Origin: Nocardia asteroides
GTDB lineage: Bacteria; Actinomycetota; Actinomycetes; Mycobacteriales; Mycobacteriaceae
Assembly (NCBI RefSeq): GCF_900637185.1
Contig: NZ_LR134352.1
Location: 558,001-622,000, forward strand
DNA length: 64,000 nt
Reading direction: 5' to 3'
In this document: piece by piece, positions 50,186 to 58,925 of the stretch
Layout of the letters: every line of letters begins with the position of its first letter
How positions within the stretch are numbered: position 1 is the first letter of the stretch
Notes under the pieces: generated by a model
Told to the model about the DNA's origin: nothing
The model's input: the letters and a program-made list of their open reading frames with translations, nothing else
Database searches by the model: none
Program-made: the position numbers and the translations under genes

Positions 50186-50977
50186 TCAGGCGGGGTAGAC
50201 CGCGACGGGTTCTCCGTCGAGCCGGATCTTCAGATATCCGCTGAGTTCGGCCTCGTTCTTCACGTAGATGCTGATCTCGGGCTGCGCGTCCTTGTTGCCG
50301 CCCGGCGGGAAGCGCATAATCACGTGCGAGACCCAGCCGCCGGGCACCTTCGTGGTCACCGGGGCGCCGGACATCAGGCGGGCGTAGCGGGCGATGTCGA
50401 CGGCGGCGAGGTCGAAGGACTTGGTGTCCGGGGTGCGCGAGCCCTGCGAACCCCACGCCTTGAACGATCCGCGATAGATCTGGTCGTCCTGCTTGCCGGG
50501 CTTGTCGGACTTGCGTTCGACGACGACGTAGTCCGGGTAGAGGGTCACCTCGTCGACCTCGGTCGAACCGTATTTCGCGCGGTAGTCCTCGAGGAAGTAC
50601 GCGAAACCGTTGCCGGTGGTGAGGTCGGGCAGCGGATCGCCGAGCACCGCGTCGCCGACGGTGCGGCCGAGCAGGCCCGCGCCCGCGCCGAGCAGACCCG
50701 CGAGCACGATCGCGCCGGCCGGGATCCACCAGCGGCGTGGCATCCGCGGGATGCCGCGGGCGACCGGGGTGGCGGCGAGATCGCCGGGGATCTGCAGGTC
50801 GTCGACGAGGCGGTCGAGCGCGCCGAAGGTCTCGGCCCGCATGGCTGTCGCGGTTCGTTTGCCGTGCTCGCGTTCGGTGAGCTGGCCGTCGGCCAGGGCC
50901 GCGTCGAGCAGCGCGCACACGTCGGCGCGGTCGGCGTCGCGAGCCCGCAGGTTCTTCGCGGGGGACGGGGTCTTCAT
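50186..50977 (-). CDS. DUF1707 domain membrane protein
   Basis: The 263-residue protein has an N-terminal DUF1707 domain (about 10-65; RARDADRADVCALLDAALAD, GQLTEREHGKRTATAM), a transmembrane helix (about 83-105), and an extracytoplasmic domain containing FLEDYRAKYGSTEVDEVTL and PEISIYVKNEAELSGYL. DUF1707 is a small actinobacterial domain of unknown function. The position between padR and the DUF5318/ponA1 genes corresponds to Rv0048c in M. tuberculosis. It starts 7 bp after a paralogous gene with two DUF1707 domains. Confidence 0.75.
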   Translation of the reverse strand: MKTPSPAKNLRARDADRADVCALLDAALADGQLTEREHGKRTATAMRAETFGALDRLVDDLQIPGDLAATPVARGIPRMPRRWWIPAGAIVLAGLLGAGAGLLGRTVGDAVLGDPLPDLTTGNGFAYFLEDYRAKYGSTEVDEVTLYPDYVVVERKSDKPGKQDDQIYRGSFKAWGSQGSRTPDTKSFDLAAVDIARYARLMSGAPVTTKVPGGWVSHVIMRFPPGGNKDAQPEISIYVKNEAELSGYLKIRLDGEPVAVYPA

Positions 50978-50984
50978 CGCCGGG

Positions 50985-52055
50985 TCATCCTTTGTACGGG
51001 TAGGTCTGCAGCACTTCGCCCGTGAGCGCCAGGGTCATGTGCCCCGACTGGGCGACCTCGTTGCGCACGAAGATCGTGATGGCGGGCCTGCCGACCCAGC
51101 TGTCGTTCGCGATCCGGAAGTGGGTGACCACGCCGTCGCGCACCAGCAGCGTGGCCGCCGCGGTCGTCAGGGCGGCGCCGAGCGCGTCGGCGTTTATCTG
51201 CGCGAGGTCGATCTCGACGGTCTCGCGTTTGCGGGTGCTGACCTGCGCGGAGCGGTCGAAGCCGCCGCGGTAGGTCCAGTCGGCGGTCCAGTCGGCATCG
51301 GGGGCCGCGCGGCGCACCGCCGAGGCGTGCTCGTCGTGCAGGACCGCCTCGTCGACGCGGGTGTCGCCGAACTTGGTGCGGAAGTCGTCGCGGAACTGGA
51401 CGAAGCCGACCTGGGTGGTCAGTTTCGGTGTCTGGATCACCAGGGGCGCGGCCGCGTTGTAGTTGACCGCGGCGGCTCGGCGCGCCGCCGGCGACGGTTT
51501 GTCGTCGCGGACCGTCCACACGAAGCCACCGATCGCCACCACGACCGCCGCCGCGACGGTGGCGATGCGGAAGGTGTTGCGGGCCTTCGGTTTCGTCGGC
51601 GGCGTCGGCCGCTGCTGCAACTCGGCAACCAGGGTGGACAAGTCTCCGAGAGTGCGTGCCTGCTCGGCCAGTTCGGCGTAGGCCGTGTGTTCCTCGGCGT
51701 CGAGCTGGCCGTCGGCGCGGGCGGCGTCGAGGGCCGCCACGGTGCGGGCGCGATCGGCGTCGCGAGCCCGGGTCCGGGGTGGGTACGCACCGGCGTGCCT
51801 GCGGCCGAGACGCTTTCGCTCTGCAGGCGCCGGTTCCCCGAAAACCGCTGGTGATTGCAGGTCCGCGGTCAGGCGTTCCAGCTCACCCAGTGTTCGCGCG
51901 GTGTCCGCCGCCGCGGCTCTGTCGTGGTACTCGTCCGCCCCGAGCTGGCCCTCGGCGTAGGCCGCGTCAAGCACGGTCGACACCTGTGCGCGATCGATAT
52001 CACGCGCCCTCGTCACGGAATCGGCGGCTCTGCGAGCCTGCCCGGAATCAGCCAT
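50985..52055 (-). CDS. Membrane protein with two DUF1707 domains
   Basis: ATG 52055 gives 356 residues. Two DUF1707 units follow each other (about 15-70 with RARDIDRAQVSTVLDAAYAEG, and 93-150 with RARDADRARTVAALDAARADG). A transmembrane helix (about 163-183) and an extracytoplasmic domain homologous to that of the next gene (FVQFRDDFRTKFGDTRVDEA, PAITIFVRNEVAQSGHM) complete the protein. The gene pair arose by duplication, one copy having gained or lost a DUF1707 unit. Function is unknown. Confidence 0.75.
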   Translation of the reverse strand: MADSGQARRAADSVTRARDIDRAQVSTVLDAAYAEGQLGADEYHDRAAAADTARTLGELERLTADLQSPAVFGEPAPAERKRLGRRHAGAYPPRTRARDADRARTVAALDAARADGQLDAEEHTAYAELAEQARTLGDLSTLVAELQQRPTPPTKPKARNTFRIATVAAAVVVAIGGFVWTVRDDKPSPAARRAAAVNYNAAAPLVIQTPKLTTQVGFVQFRDDFRTKFGDTRVDEAVLHDEHASAVRRAAPDADWTADWTYRGGFDRSAQVSTRKRETVEIDLAQINADALGAALTTAAATLLVRDGVVTHFRIANDSWVGRPAITIFVRNEVAQSGHMTLALTGEVLQTYPYKG

Positions 52056-52178
52056 CGTTCTGGCACGCCTCACCTGCGGAAATACCCGGGCCGACCCCGG
52101 TATCGGGAGTTTACGGCGAGAGCACCGAAGACGCGGTGCCACCGGCACCGCAAATCAATCCCGGCTACTCTGGTGATC

Positions 52179-52598
52179 GTGCGAATTCAGCGGCAGGTGG
52201 TCGACTATGCGCTCCGGCGCAGGTCGCTGCTGGCTGACGTCTACGCGGGCCGGGTCGGCGTCGCCGAGGTGTGCGACGCGAATCCGTACCTGCTCCGGGC
52301 CGCCAAGTTCCATGGCCGGGGCAGCGAGGTGACCTGCCCGATCTGCCGGAAAGAGCAGCTGACCTTGGTGTCTTGGGTGTACGGCGACGGACTCGGCCAG
52401 GCGGCCGGGTCGGCGCGGACGCCCGAGGAGCTGATCCGGATGGCGGAGTCGAGCGAGGAATTCTCGGTGCATGTCGTCGAGGTCTGCCGCTCGTGCAGCT
52501 GGAACCACCTGGTCCAGTCGTATGTGCTCGGCTCGGCGCCCGCGCCGACCCGGCGCCGGACGAGTTCGCGAGCGGGGCGGCGCTCTGCCGCCGAGTGA
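52179..52598 (+). CDS. DUF5318 zinc-ribbon-like protein (Rv0049 homologue)
   Basis: GTG 52179 gives MRIQRQVVDYALRRRSLLA, matching the start I recall for M. tuberculosis Rv0049. The 139-residue protein has two Cys pairs, CPIC in SEVTCPICRKEQLTLVSWV and CRSC in VVEVCRSCSWNHLVQSYVLG, suggesting a zinc-binding fold, and an Arg-rich tail. Its function is unknown, but it is conserved next to ponA1 throughout the mycolata, suggesting a cell-wall or division link. Confidence 0.88.
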   Translation: MRIQRQVVDYALRRRSLLADVYAGRVGVAEVCDANPYLLRAAKFHGRGSEVTCPICRKEQLTLVSWVYGDGLGQAAGSARTPEELIRMAESSEEFSVHVVEVCRSCSWNHLVQSYVLGSAPAPTRRRTSSRAGRRSAAE

Positions 52599-52740
52599 TG
52601 GGGCGGCCGGGTGACGGGCCGCCGGGCGGAGGTGGCCCCCGCGTGATGCCCCGCTGTTCGGGGTGCATGGAATCCGCGCCGGTTCTCCGGCGCGGATGTC
52701 GTGTGCCGGTTGAACCTTACGAGTTATGGAGATCTGGTCA

Positions 52741-55629
52741 GTGAGTTCGCCCTACGAGCCCTCCCCCTACGGTGATGATCGCAACGGCGGCCGCCCCGCG
52801 CGGGGCGCACAATCGGGTCTCCCCCCGCAGTCCGGTGACCGGCCGGGTCAGCCCCCGCGTCGGCCGATGCCGCCCGGCGGTCCCGGCCCGCAGGGCGGAC
52901 GTGGGCCGGTGCCGGGTGGCCGTGGTCCGCAGGGCGGCCCGCCGCCGAACCGGCAGGGTCCGCCGCCGGGCGGCGGCATGCCGCCGCGCAGGCAGGGCCC
53001 GCCGCCGCAGCAGCGCCCCGGTGGCCCGCAGGGCGGACCCGGTGCGCCCGGCCAGGGCAGGCCGCCGCAGGGCAGGCCGGGTCAGCCGAACCGGCCCGCG
53101 CCCGCTCCCGCCGGCGCCAACGCCACCCAGAAACTGCCGCGCCCCGGTCAGGATTCGACCGTGCGGGCCGCGCACCCCGACGCCGCCCGGCCCGTCCGTG
53201 GCGGCCAGGACGACCCGAACCGGCCCAGGACCGGCGGTGCGGCCGCGGTCGCCCGCCCCGGCGCGGGCCGCCGTCCCGGCGGCCCCACCACCGGCGAGCG
53301 CAGGGCCACCGGCGCAGGCGGTACTCCCCCGCCCACCGGGCCGCGCAACCGCCGCGACGGTGGCGGCGGTGACGACGGCTCCGGTAAGGGTGGTTCGGTG
53401 AGGAAGATGCCGTGGCGGGCGATTCGCCGGACCATGTACGTGCTGATGGCATTGGCCATCGTCGTACCCAGCGCGGTGTTCCTGGTCGCCTACACGGCGG
53501 TCTCGGTGCCCAAGCCGGGCGATCTGCAGACCAACCAGGTCGCGATGATCTACGCCAACGACGGTTCCACCGTGCTGAGCAAGGTGGTCCCGCCGGAGGG
53601 CAACCGCACCGAGGTCTCGATCGACCAGATCCCGCCGCACGTGCGCAACGCCGTGATCGCCGCCGAGGACCGTGACTTCTACACCAACCCCGGCTTCTCG
53701 GTGTCCGGCTTCGCCCGGGCCGCGCGCGACAACGTGCTCGGCAAGGAAAGCGCCGGTGGTGGCTCCACCATCACCCAGCAGTACGTGAAGAACGCGCTGG
53801 TCGGTGACGAGCGCTCGATGCAGCGCAAGATGCACGAGCTGGTGATCTCGGCCAAGATGGCCCGCCAGTGGAGCAAGGAGGACATCCTCGCCGCGTACCT
53901 GAACACGATCTACTTCGGTCGTGGCGCCTACGGCATCGACGCCGCGGCCAAGGCGTACTTCGGCAAGCCGGTACAGGAGCTGACCGTCGCCGAGGGCGCC
54001 GTCCTCGCCGCGACGATCCAGCTGCCCTCGATGCTGGACCCGGAGAAGAACCCCGAGGGCGCCAAGACCCGCTGGAACTACGTGCTCGACGGCATGGTCA
54101 GCGGCAACAACCTGCCCGCCACCGAACGTCAGTCGATGCAGTACCCGCAGGTCGTCCCGGTCGCCTCGCTGGGCGACAAGAGCCTGGACGCCGGCCCCGA
54201 GGGCCTGATCAAGAACCAGGTGCTCAAGGAGCTGTCCACCGCGGGCATCAGCGAGCAGCAGCTGAACACGGCCGGTCTGCAGATCACCACCACGATCGAC
54301 CCGAAGGCGCAGGACGCCGCGGTCAACGCCGCCCAGTCCAAGCTGCAGGGCGAGCCGGAGAACCTGCGCACCGCGGTCGTCTCGATCGACCCGCGCAGCG
54401 GCGCGGTGCGCGCCTACTACGGCGGCGAGGACGGCCAGGGCTTCGACTTCGCCAACGCCGGGCTGCCCACGGGCTCCTCGTTCAAGGTGATCGGTCTGGC
54501 CGCCAACCTCGAGCTGGGCATCCCGCTCTCGCAGCTGTACGACAGCTCGCCGATCACCGTCAACGGCATCAAGATCGGCAACGTCGAGGGCGAGTCCTGC
54601 GGCATGTGCACCATCGCCGAGGCGCTCAAGCGCTCGCTGAACACCAGCTTCTACCGCATGCAGCTGGACATGCAGAACGGCCCGCAGAAGGTCGCCGACA
54701 TGGGCCACAAGCTCGGTATCCCCGAGGAACTGCCCGGCATCGGCAAGACCCTCACCGAGCCCAACGGCGCGGGCCCGAACAACGGCGTGATCCTGGGCCA
54801 GTACCAGTCGCGTCCGCTGGACATGGCCTCGGCCTACGCCACGCTGGCCGCCTCCGGCATGTACCACGCGCCGCACTTCGTGCAGCGGGTCGTCACCGCC
54901 GACGGCCAGGTCCTGCTCGACCGCGGCGAGCCCGCCGGTGAGCAGCGGGTGAGCGCGGCCGTGGCCGACAACGTCACCGCCGCCATGAAGCCGATCGCGG
55001 CCTACTCGCGCAACCACAACCTGGCCGGCGGACGCGAGTCGGCGGCCAAGACCGGTACCCACCAGCTCGGCGACACCGGCAACAACCGCGACGCCTGGAT
55101 GGTCGGCTACACCCCGTCGCTGTCGACCGCGGTCTGGGTCGGCACCGAGCAGGGCGACCCGCTGCGCAACTACGGCGGCGGCAGCATCTACGGTTCCGGG
55201 CTGCCCTCCGACATCTGGAAGGCGACGATGGACGGCGCGCTGTCGGGCACGCCGAACGAGTCGTTCCCCAAGCCCGCGCCGATCAAGGGCCAGGCGGGCG
55301 TGCCGGAGTGGTCGGCGCCGTACACGGCTCCCTCCACCACCGCGCCGACGATCGCGCCGCCGGTGATCGTGCCCTCGCAGGTCGAGATCCTGCCCGGCAT
55401 CCGGATTCCGGTGCCCGGTGTGCAGCAGCCGCAGGGTCAGCAGCCCTCGCAGCAGACGCAGGAGACCCCCGCCGGGCCGCTGCCGGGTCAGCCGACCGCG
55501 CCCGCCGACGGCACCCCGCCCGGCAACGGCAACAGCAACGGCAACGGCGGGACCACCCGGCCCGGTGGCGGCGGTGGTGACACCGACGGCGAGAGCGGTG
55601 GGGGAACCACACCGACCAGATCCCGGTAG
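52741..55629 (+). CDS. ponA1: Class A penicillin-binding protein PonA1
   Basis: GTG 52741, with GGAG nearby, is chosen over ATG 52726. It gives 962 residues. A disordered Pro/Gly/Gln/Arg cytoplasmic tail of about 230 residues precedes one transmembrane helix (about 233-254). The GT51 glycosyltransferase (AAEDRDFYTNPGFS, GGSTITQQYVKN) and transpeptidase (Ser579 in GSSFK, KRSLNTSFY, KTGTH) follow, then a Pro/Thr/Gln/Gly tail of about 110 residues. The position between DUF5318 and the GT87 gene is as in M. tuberculosis (Rv0050), where PonA1 drives polar growth. The cytoplasmic tail is much longer than in the paralogue at 44743. Confidence 0.93.
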   Translation: MSSPYEPSPYGDDRNGGRPARGAQSGLPPQSGDRPGQPPRRPMPPGGPGPQGGRGPVPGGRGPQGGPPPNRQGPPPGGGMPPRRQGPPPQQRPGGPQGGPGAPGQGRPPQGRPGQPNRPAPAPAGANATQKLPRPGQDSTVRAAHPDAARPVRGGQDDPNRPRTGGAAAVARPGAGRRPGGPTTGERRATGAGGTPPPTGPRNRRDGGGGDDGSGKGGSVRKMPWRAIRRTMYVLMALAIVVPSAVFLVAYTAVSVPKPGDLQTNQVAMIYANDGSTVLSKVVPPEGNRTEVSIDQIPPHVRNAVIAAEDRDFYTNPGFSVSGFARAARDNVLGKESAGGGSTITQQYVKNALVGDERSMQRKMHELVISAKMARQWSKEDILAAYLNTIYFGRGAYGIDAAAKAYFGKPVQELTVAEGAVLAATIQLPSMLDPEKNPEGAKTRWNYVLDGMVSGNNLPATERQSMQYPQVVPVASLGDKSLDAGPEGLIKNQVLKELSTAGISEQQLNTAGLQITTTIDPKAQDAAVNAAQSKLQGEPENLRTAVVSIDPRSGAVRAYYGGEDGQGFDFANAGLPTGSSFKVIGLAANLELGIPLSQLYDSSPITVNGIKIGNVEGESCGMCTIAEALKRSLNTSFYRMQLDMQNGPQKVADMGHKLGIPEELPGIGKTLTEPNGAGPNNGVILGQYQSRPLDMASAYATLAASGMYHAPHFVQRVVTADGQVLLDRGEPAGEQRVSAAVADNVTAAMKPIAAYSRNHNLAGGRESAAKTGTHQLGDTGNNRDAWMVGYTPSLSTAVWVGTEQGDPLRNYGGGSIYGSGLPSDIWKATMDGALSGTPNESFPKPAPIKGQAGVPEWSAPYTAPSTTAPTIAPPVIVPSQVEILPGIRIPVPGVQQPQGQQPSQQTQETPAGPLPGQPTAPADGTPPGNGNSNGNGGTTRPGGGGGDTDGESGGGTTPTRSR

Positions 55630-55650
55630 CCACCGGTAGCCTCGGATGTC

Positions 55651-57390
55651 GTGACGGATCAGCAACTCGCGGACCAGCCGGCGTCGAGTGGTACCCGGCC
55701 GGGCCGCGAAATGCAGTACGTCGCGCCCGCCCAGCTGGCCCCGGATCTGCGTTCGATCGACGCGCGAGACCGGCCGAGCCGCAACGATTCGCTCACCGCG
55801 CAGCTGTCGACGGTGATCGGCGGTCCGGTCGGCGAGCACGCGCTGATCGGCCGGGTCCGGTTCTGGACGCCGCTGCGGGTGCTGTTCGCCTTCACCGTGG
55901 TGTTCCTGGCGCTCGGCTGGGCGACCAAGGCCGGCTGTATCCAGCAGACGAGCGACGGCGCGGGCGGGCTGATGCTCGACTGGAACAACGGCCGCCAGTA
56001 CGTGGCCATGTGTTACTCGGACACGGTCCCGCTCTACGGCGCGGAGCGGCTCAACGAGGGCGCGTTCCCGTACAAGAAGTCCTGGACCGAGTCCACCCCC
56101 GACGGCGGCACCGAGACCAGATACATGGAGTATCCGGTGCTCTCGGGCCTGTACCAGTACGTGGCGATGCAACTCGGCAATGTCTGGGATCACCTGCCGG
56201 TGCCGGGCGCGCTGTCGGTGGTGGTGTATTTCAACGTCGTGGCGCTCGGCCTGGCGATGGGCTGGCTGGTCACCGTGTGGGCGTCCTCGCGACTAGCCGG
56301 GCGGCGGGTCTGGGACGCCGCGCTGATCGCGATCTCCCCGCTGGTCATCGTGCACGCGTTCACCAATTTCGACGCGCTGGCAACGGCTTTCGCCGCCACC
56401 GGCCTGCTCGCCTGGGCCCGTCGCAAGCCGGTGCTGGCCGGTATCCTGCTCGGCCTCGGCGGCGCGGCCAAACTGTATCCGCTGCTGCTGCTCGGCCCGA
56501 TCCTGGTGCTGTGCCTGCGCGCGGACCCGATGCGGCGCACCCCCGCCGCGCGCGCCGGTCTGCGGCTGCGCGATATCGACGGCATCGACGGCGTGCGCAC
56601 CTGGATCAAGGAAACCCCGGCCAGGACACACCTTTTCGCGCTGCGCCCGCTCGGCGCCGCCACCCTGGCCATCGTCGCGGCCGCGGGCACCTGGATCGCG
56701 GTGAACCTGCCGATCGCGGTGCTGTACCCGGAGGGCTGGCGAGAGTTCTTCCGGCTCAACACCACCCGGCACGCCGACCCCGACTCGATCTACAACGTGA
56801 TCACCTCGTTCACCGGCTGGGGCGGATTCGACGGCGAACTCGCGCACGGCCAGCCGCCGACGGTGCTCAACACGGTCTCGCTGCTGCTGTTCCTCGCCGC
56901 CTGCGCGGGCATCGCCTATCTCGCGCTCACCGCCGCCCGTCGGCCCCGGCTGGCCCAGCTGTGCTTCCTCGTCGTCGCCGCCTTCCTGCTGACCAACAAG
57001 GTGTGGAGCCCGCAGTATTCGCTGTGGCTGGTCCCGCTCGCGGTGCTGGCGCTGCCGCACCGGCGCATCCTGCTGGCCTGGATGACGATCGACGCGCTGG
57101 TATGGGTGCCGCGGATGTACTACTACCTCGGCGAGGACGCCAAGGGCCTGCCCGAACAGTGGTTCACCGGCACGGTGGTGCTGCGCGACCTCGCCGTCCT
57201 CGGGCTGTGCGCGCTGATCGTGCACGAGATCGTGCGCCCGCAGGACGACCTGGTCCGCCGCGATTTCGTCGACGACCCGGCGGGCGGCATCCTCGACCGC
57301 GCCCCCGACCCGCTGCTGCCGTGGCTGCCGCAGTTCCTGCGGCCGCGACCGGCGTGCACCAGTTCGCGGCCCGCCGCGATGGTGGAGTGA
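55651..57390 (+). CDS. DUF2029/GT87 membrane glycosyltransferase (Rv0051 homologue)
   Basis: GTG 55651 gives a 579-residue polytopic protein with about ten transmembrane helices. After an 80-residue cytoplasmic start comes the first helix and a large loop (NNGRQYVAMCYSDTVPLYGA). The region ending FTNFDALATAFAATGLL and GGAAKLYPLLLLGP is typical of the GT87 (DUF2029) polyprenol-phosphate mannosyltransferase-like superfamily (GT-C). Mycobacterial relatives (PimE and others) use polyprenyl-phosphomannose at the outer face. The donor and acceptor for the Rv0051 branch are unknown. It ends 4 bp from a convergent TerD gene. Confidence 0.85.
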   Translation: MTDQQLADQPASSGTRPGREMQYVAPAQLAPDLRSIDARDRPSRNDSLTAQLSTVIGGPVGEHALIGRVRFWTPLRVLFAFTVVFLALGWATKAGCIQQTSDGAGGLMLDWNNGRQYVAMCYSDTVPLYGAERLNEGAFPYKKSWTESTPDGGTETRYMEYPVLSGLYQYVAMQLGNVWDHLPVPGALSVVVYFNVVALGLAMGWLVTVWASSRLAGRRVWDAALIAISPLVIVHAFTNFDALATAFAATGLLAWARRKPVLAGILLGLGGAAKLYPLLLLGPILVLCLRADPMRRTPAARAGLRLRDIDGIDGVRTWIKETPARTHLFALRPLGAATLAIVAAAGTWIAVNLPIAVLYPEGWREFFRLNTTRHADPDSIYNVITSFTGWGGFDGELAHGQPPTVLNTVSLLLFLAACAGIAYLALTAARRPRLAQLCFLVVAAFLLTNKVWSPQYSLWLVPLAVLALPHRRILLAWMTIDALVWVPRMYYYLGEDAKGLPEQWFTGTVVLRDLAVLGLCALIVHEIVRPQDDLVRRDFVDDPAGGILDRAPDPLLPWLPQFLRPRPACTSSRPAAMVE

Positions 57391-57394
57391 CCGG

Positions 57395-58915
57395 CTAGAT
57401 CCGCAGGTAGCGGGCCTGGAGTTCGGGTTCGGCGGGCAGCATGTCGAGGTCGAGCTCCCAGGCGTTGCCGGTCCAGGGATCGAACAGCGGGGTGCCGGGC
57501 AGCGTGGGCAGGTGCCTGCACGACTGCGACAGCAGCGCGACCGGCCCGTCACCGGCGTCGGTGCTCCCGCTGCCGACGATCACCAGCGACAGCCCGATCA
57601 GGTCGCCGCGCACCATCAGCTGACCCAGGCGCACCACGTCGGCGGGCTGGTAGCCGTGCGGGAAGTCGGCGGCCACCAGGATCCGGTGCTCGGACGGCGG
57701 CACGGCTTGTCCACTGTTGTAGGCGATTTCGGCCAGCTCGGCCGCGTGCGCGAGTTCTCCCAGCCGTGCGCCGATCTCGGCGTGGTCGGCGATCACCGGG
57801 CCCGCCAGCAGCGGCGCGAGCGGCGCGGCGAGCCCGCGCAGACCACCGGTGAGGTCGATCAGGTCGACCCGGGTCGGCTTGTCCGGCAGGGCCGCGACGA
57901 GCCGGGCCACCAGCGCGCCCACCACCAGGGCCGCCGCGGCGCTGGACTCGGTGTCCACCCACAGCGGCCGATTCAGCGGCACCGGAACGCAATACGGCAC
58001 CCGCAGCGCACCGCGGTCGAGGGCGTAGAGCTCGCCGAGCCGGATGCCGTCGCTGCGAACGGCTTTCGTCGTCCAGGCCGGCGCCAGCCACGACGCCAGC
58101 GATGCGGGCATCACCGAATCGGCCTCGGCGATCTCGCGACCGAGCTGGTCGCTGTCGCGCCGGTGATCGGCGTCGGCCAGGGCCACCAGCTCGTCGTGCC
58201 TGCGCTGGGCGGCGGCTCGGGCGGCGTCGGCGGCGGGGGTGTTGCGGGTCGCGGGGTTCGAGACCGCTTCGGACAGTTCCTGATCCAGCCGCGTGGTGGC
58301 GTATTCCCGCGCGGAGACCAACGCGGCCGCCGACCGGGCCGCGTCCTCGAAGATCATCCACATGCGCTGCAGCCCGTGTTCGACCTCGAGCGGGACACCC
58401 GGTGCCGAGGCCGGCCGTTCCAGCGTCTCGGTCGGCGCGGTCGACTGCGCGGGCGCCGGAGCGGGCACCCCGTGCGCGAGCAGCAGCTGCGCGGCGCCGC
58501 CCGCGTAGCCCTGGCCCAGCGCGCGCAGCTTCCAGCCGCCGTCACGCCGGTACACCTCGAAGCAGATCAGCGCGCTCTCCCCGGCAGCCGGGGTGATCAC
58601 GAATTCCGCTGTCGGCGTGCCGTGCTGGGACAGCGTCGCGGTGACGGTGCCGAGCACCTGCCCGGCGGTGACGAACAGCAGCACGGCATGCGCGTCGGCG
58701 CGCACCTGGGACAGCGCGACGTCCACCGCGCCGCCTGTGTGGGATACGCCCGCCGTGGCGGGCCGCGACGCGCACACGTGATCGTGCTCGTCGCGGGCCC
58801 GCAGGTCGGTACCCACCACCAGCGCACCGAGTTCGACGGTGCCGGCGGTCTGCGCGGTGAAGCGCACGGTGTCGGCGGTCAGCGCGGTGTTCTGGCCTGC
58901 CTTCAGGTGAATCAC
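57395..58915 (-). CDS. TerD-domain protein with degenerate FtsK-like C-terminal domain
   Basis: GTG 58915 gives 506 residues. The N-terminal TerD domain (about 1-150; LGALVVGTDLRARDEHD, LICFEVYRRDGGWKLRALGQGYAGG) is followed by a helical region (about 170-280). The C-terminal part (about 300-500) contains VDLIDLTGGLRGLAAPL and HRILVAADFPHGY, then LVIVGSGSTDAGDG, reminiscent of an FtsK/HerA-type ATPase core. Where a P-loop would be expected the sequence reads WVDTESSAAAALVVG, without GKS/T. TerD proteins bind calcium and form membrane-associated stress complexes. It is the second gene of a TerD pair, 10 bp after the first. Confidence 0.8.
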   Translation of the reverse strand: MIHLKAGQNTALTADTVRFTAQTAGTVELGALVVGTDLRARDEHDHVCASRPATAGVSHTGGAVDVALSQVRADAHAVLLFVTAGQVLGTVTATLSQHGTPTAEFVITPAAGESALICFEVYRRDGGWKLRALGQGYAGGAAQLLLAHGVPAPAPAQSTAPTETLERPASAPGVPLEVEHGLQRMWMIFEDAARSAAALVSAREYATTRLDQELSEAVSNPATRNTPAADAARAAAQRRHDELVALADADHRRDSDQLGREIAEADSVMPASLASWLAPAWTTKAVRSDGIRLGELYALDRGALRVPYCVPVPLNRPLWVDTESSAAAALVVGALVARLVAALPDKPTRVDLIDLTGGLRGLAAPLAPLLAGPVIADHAEIGARLGELAHAAELAEIAYNSGQAVPPSEHRILVAADFPHGYQPADVVRLGQLMVRGDLIGLSLVIVGSGSTDAGDGPVALLSQSCRHLPTLPGTPLFDPWTGNAWELDLDMLPAEPELQARYLRI

Positions 58916-58925
58916 GATGTAGTGC

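Noticed and set aside
52738..56193. 1151-codon antisense frame across ponA1 and the GT87 gene
   Set aside because: It crosses two well-supported genes and has shadow-type composition. It has no recognised domain or ribosome binding site.
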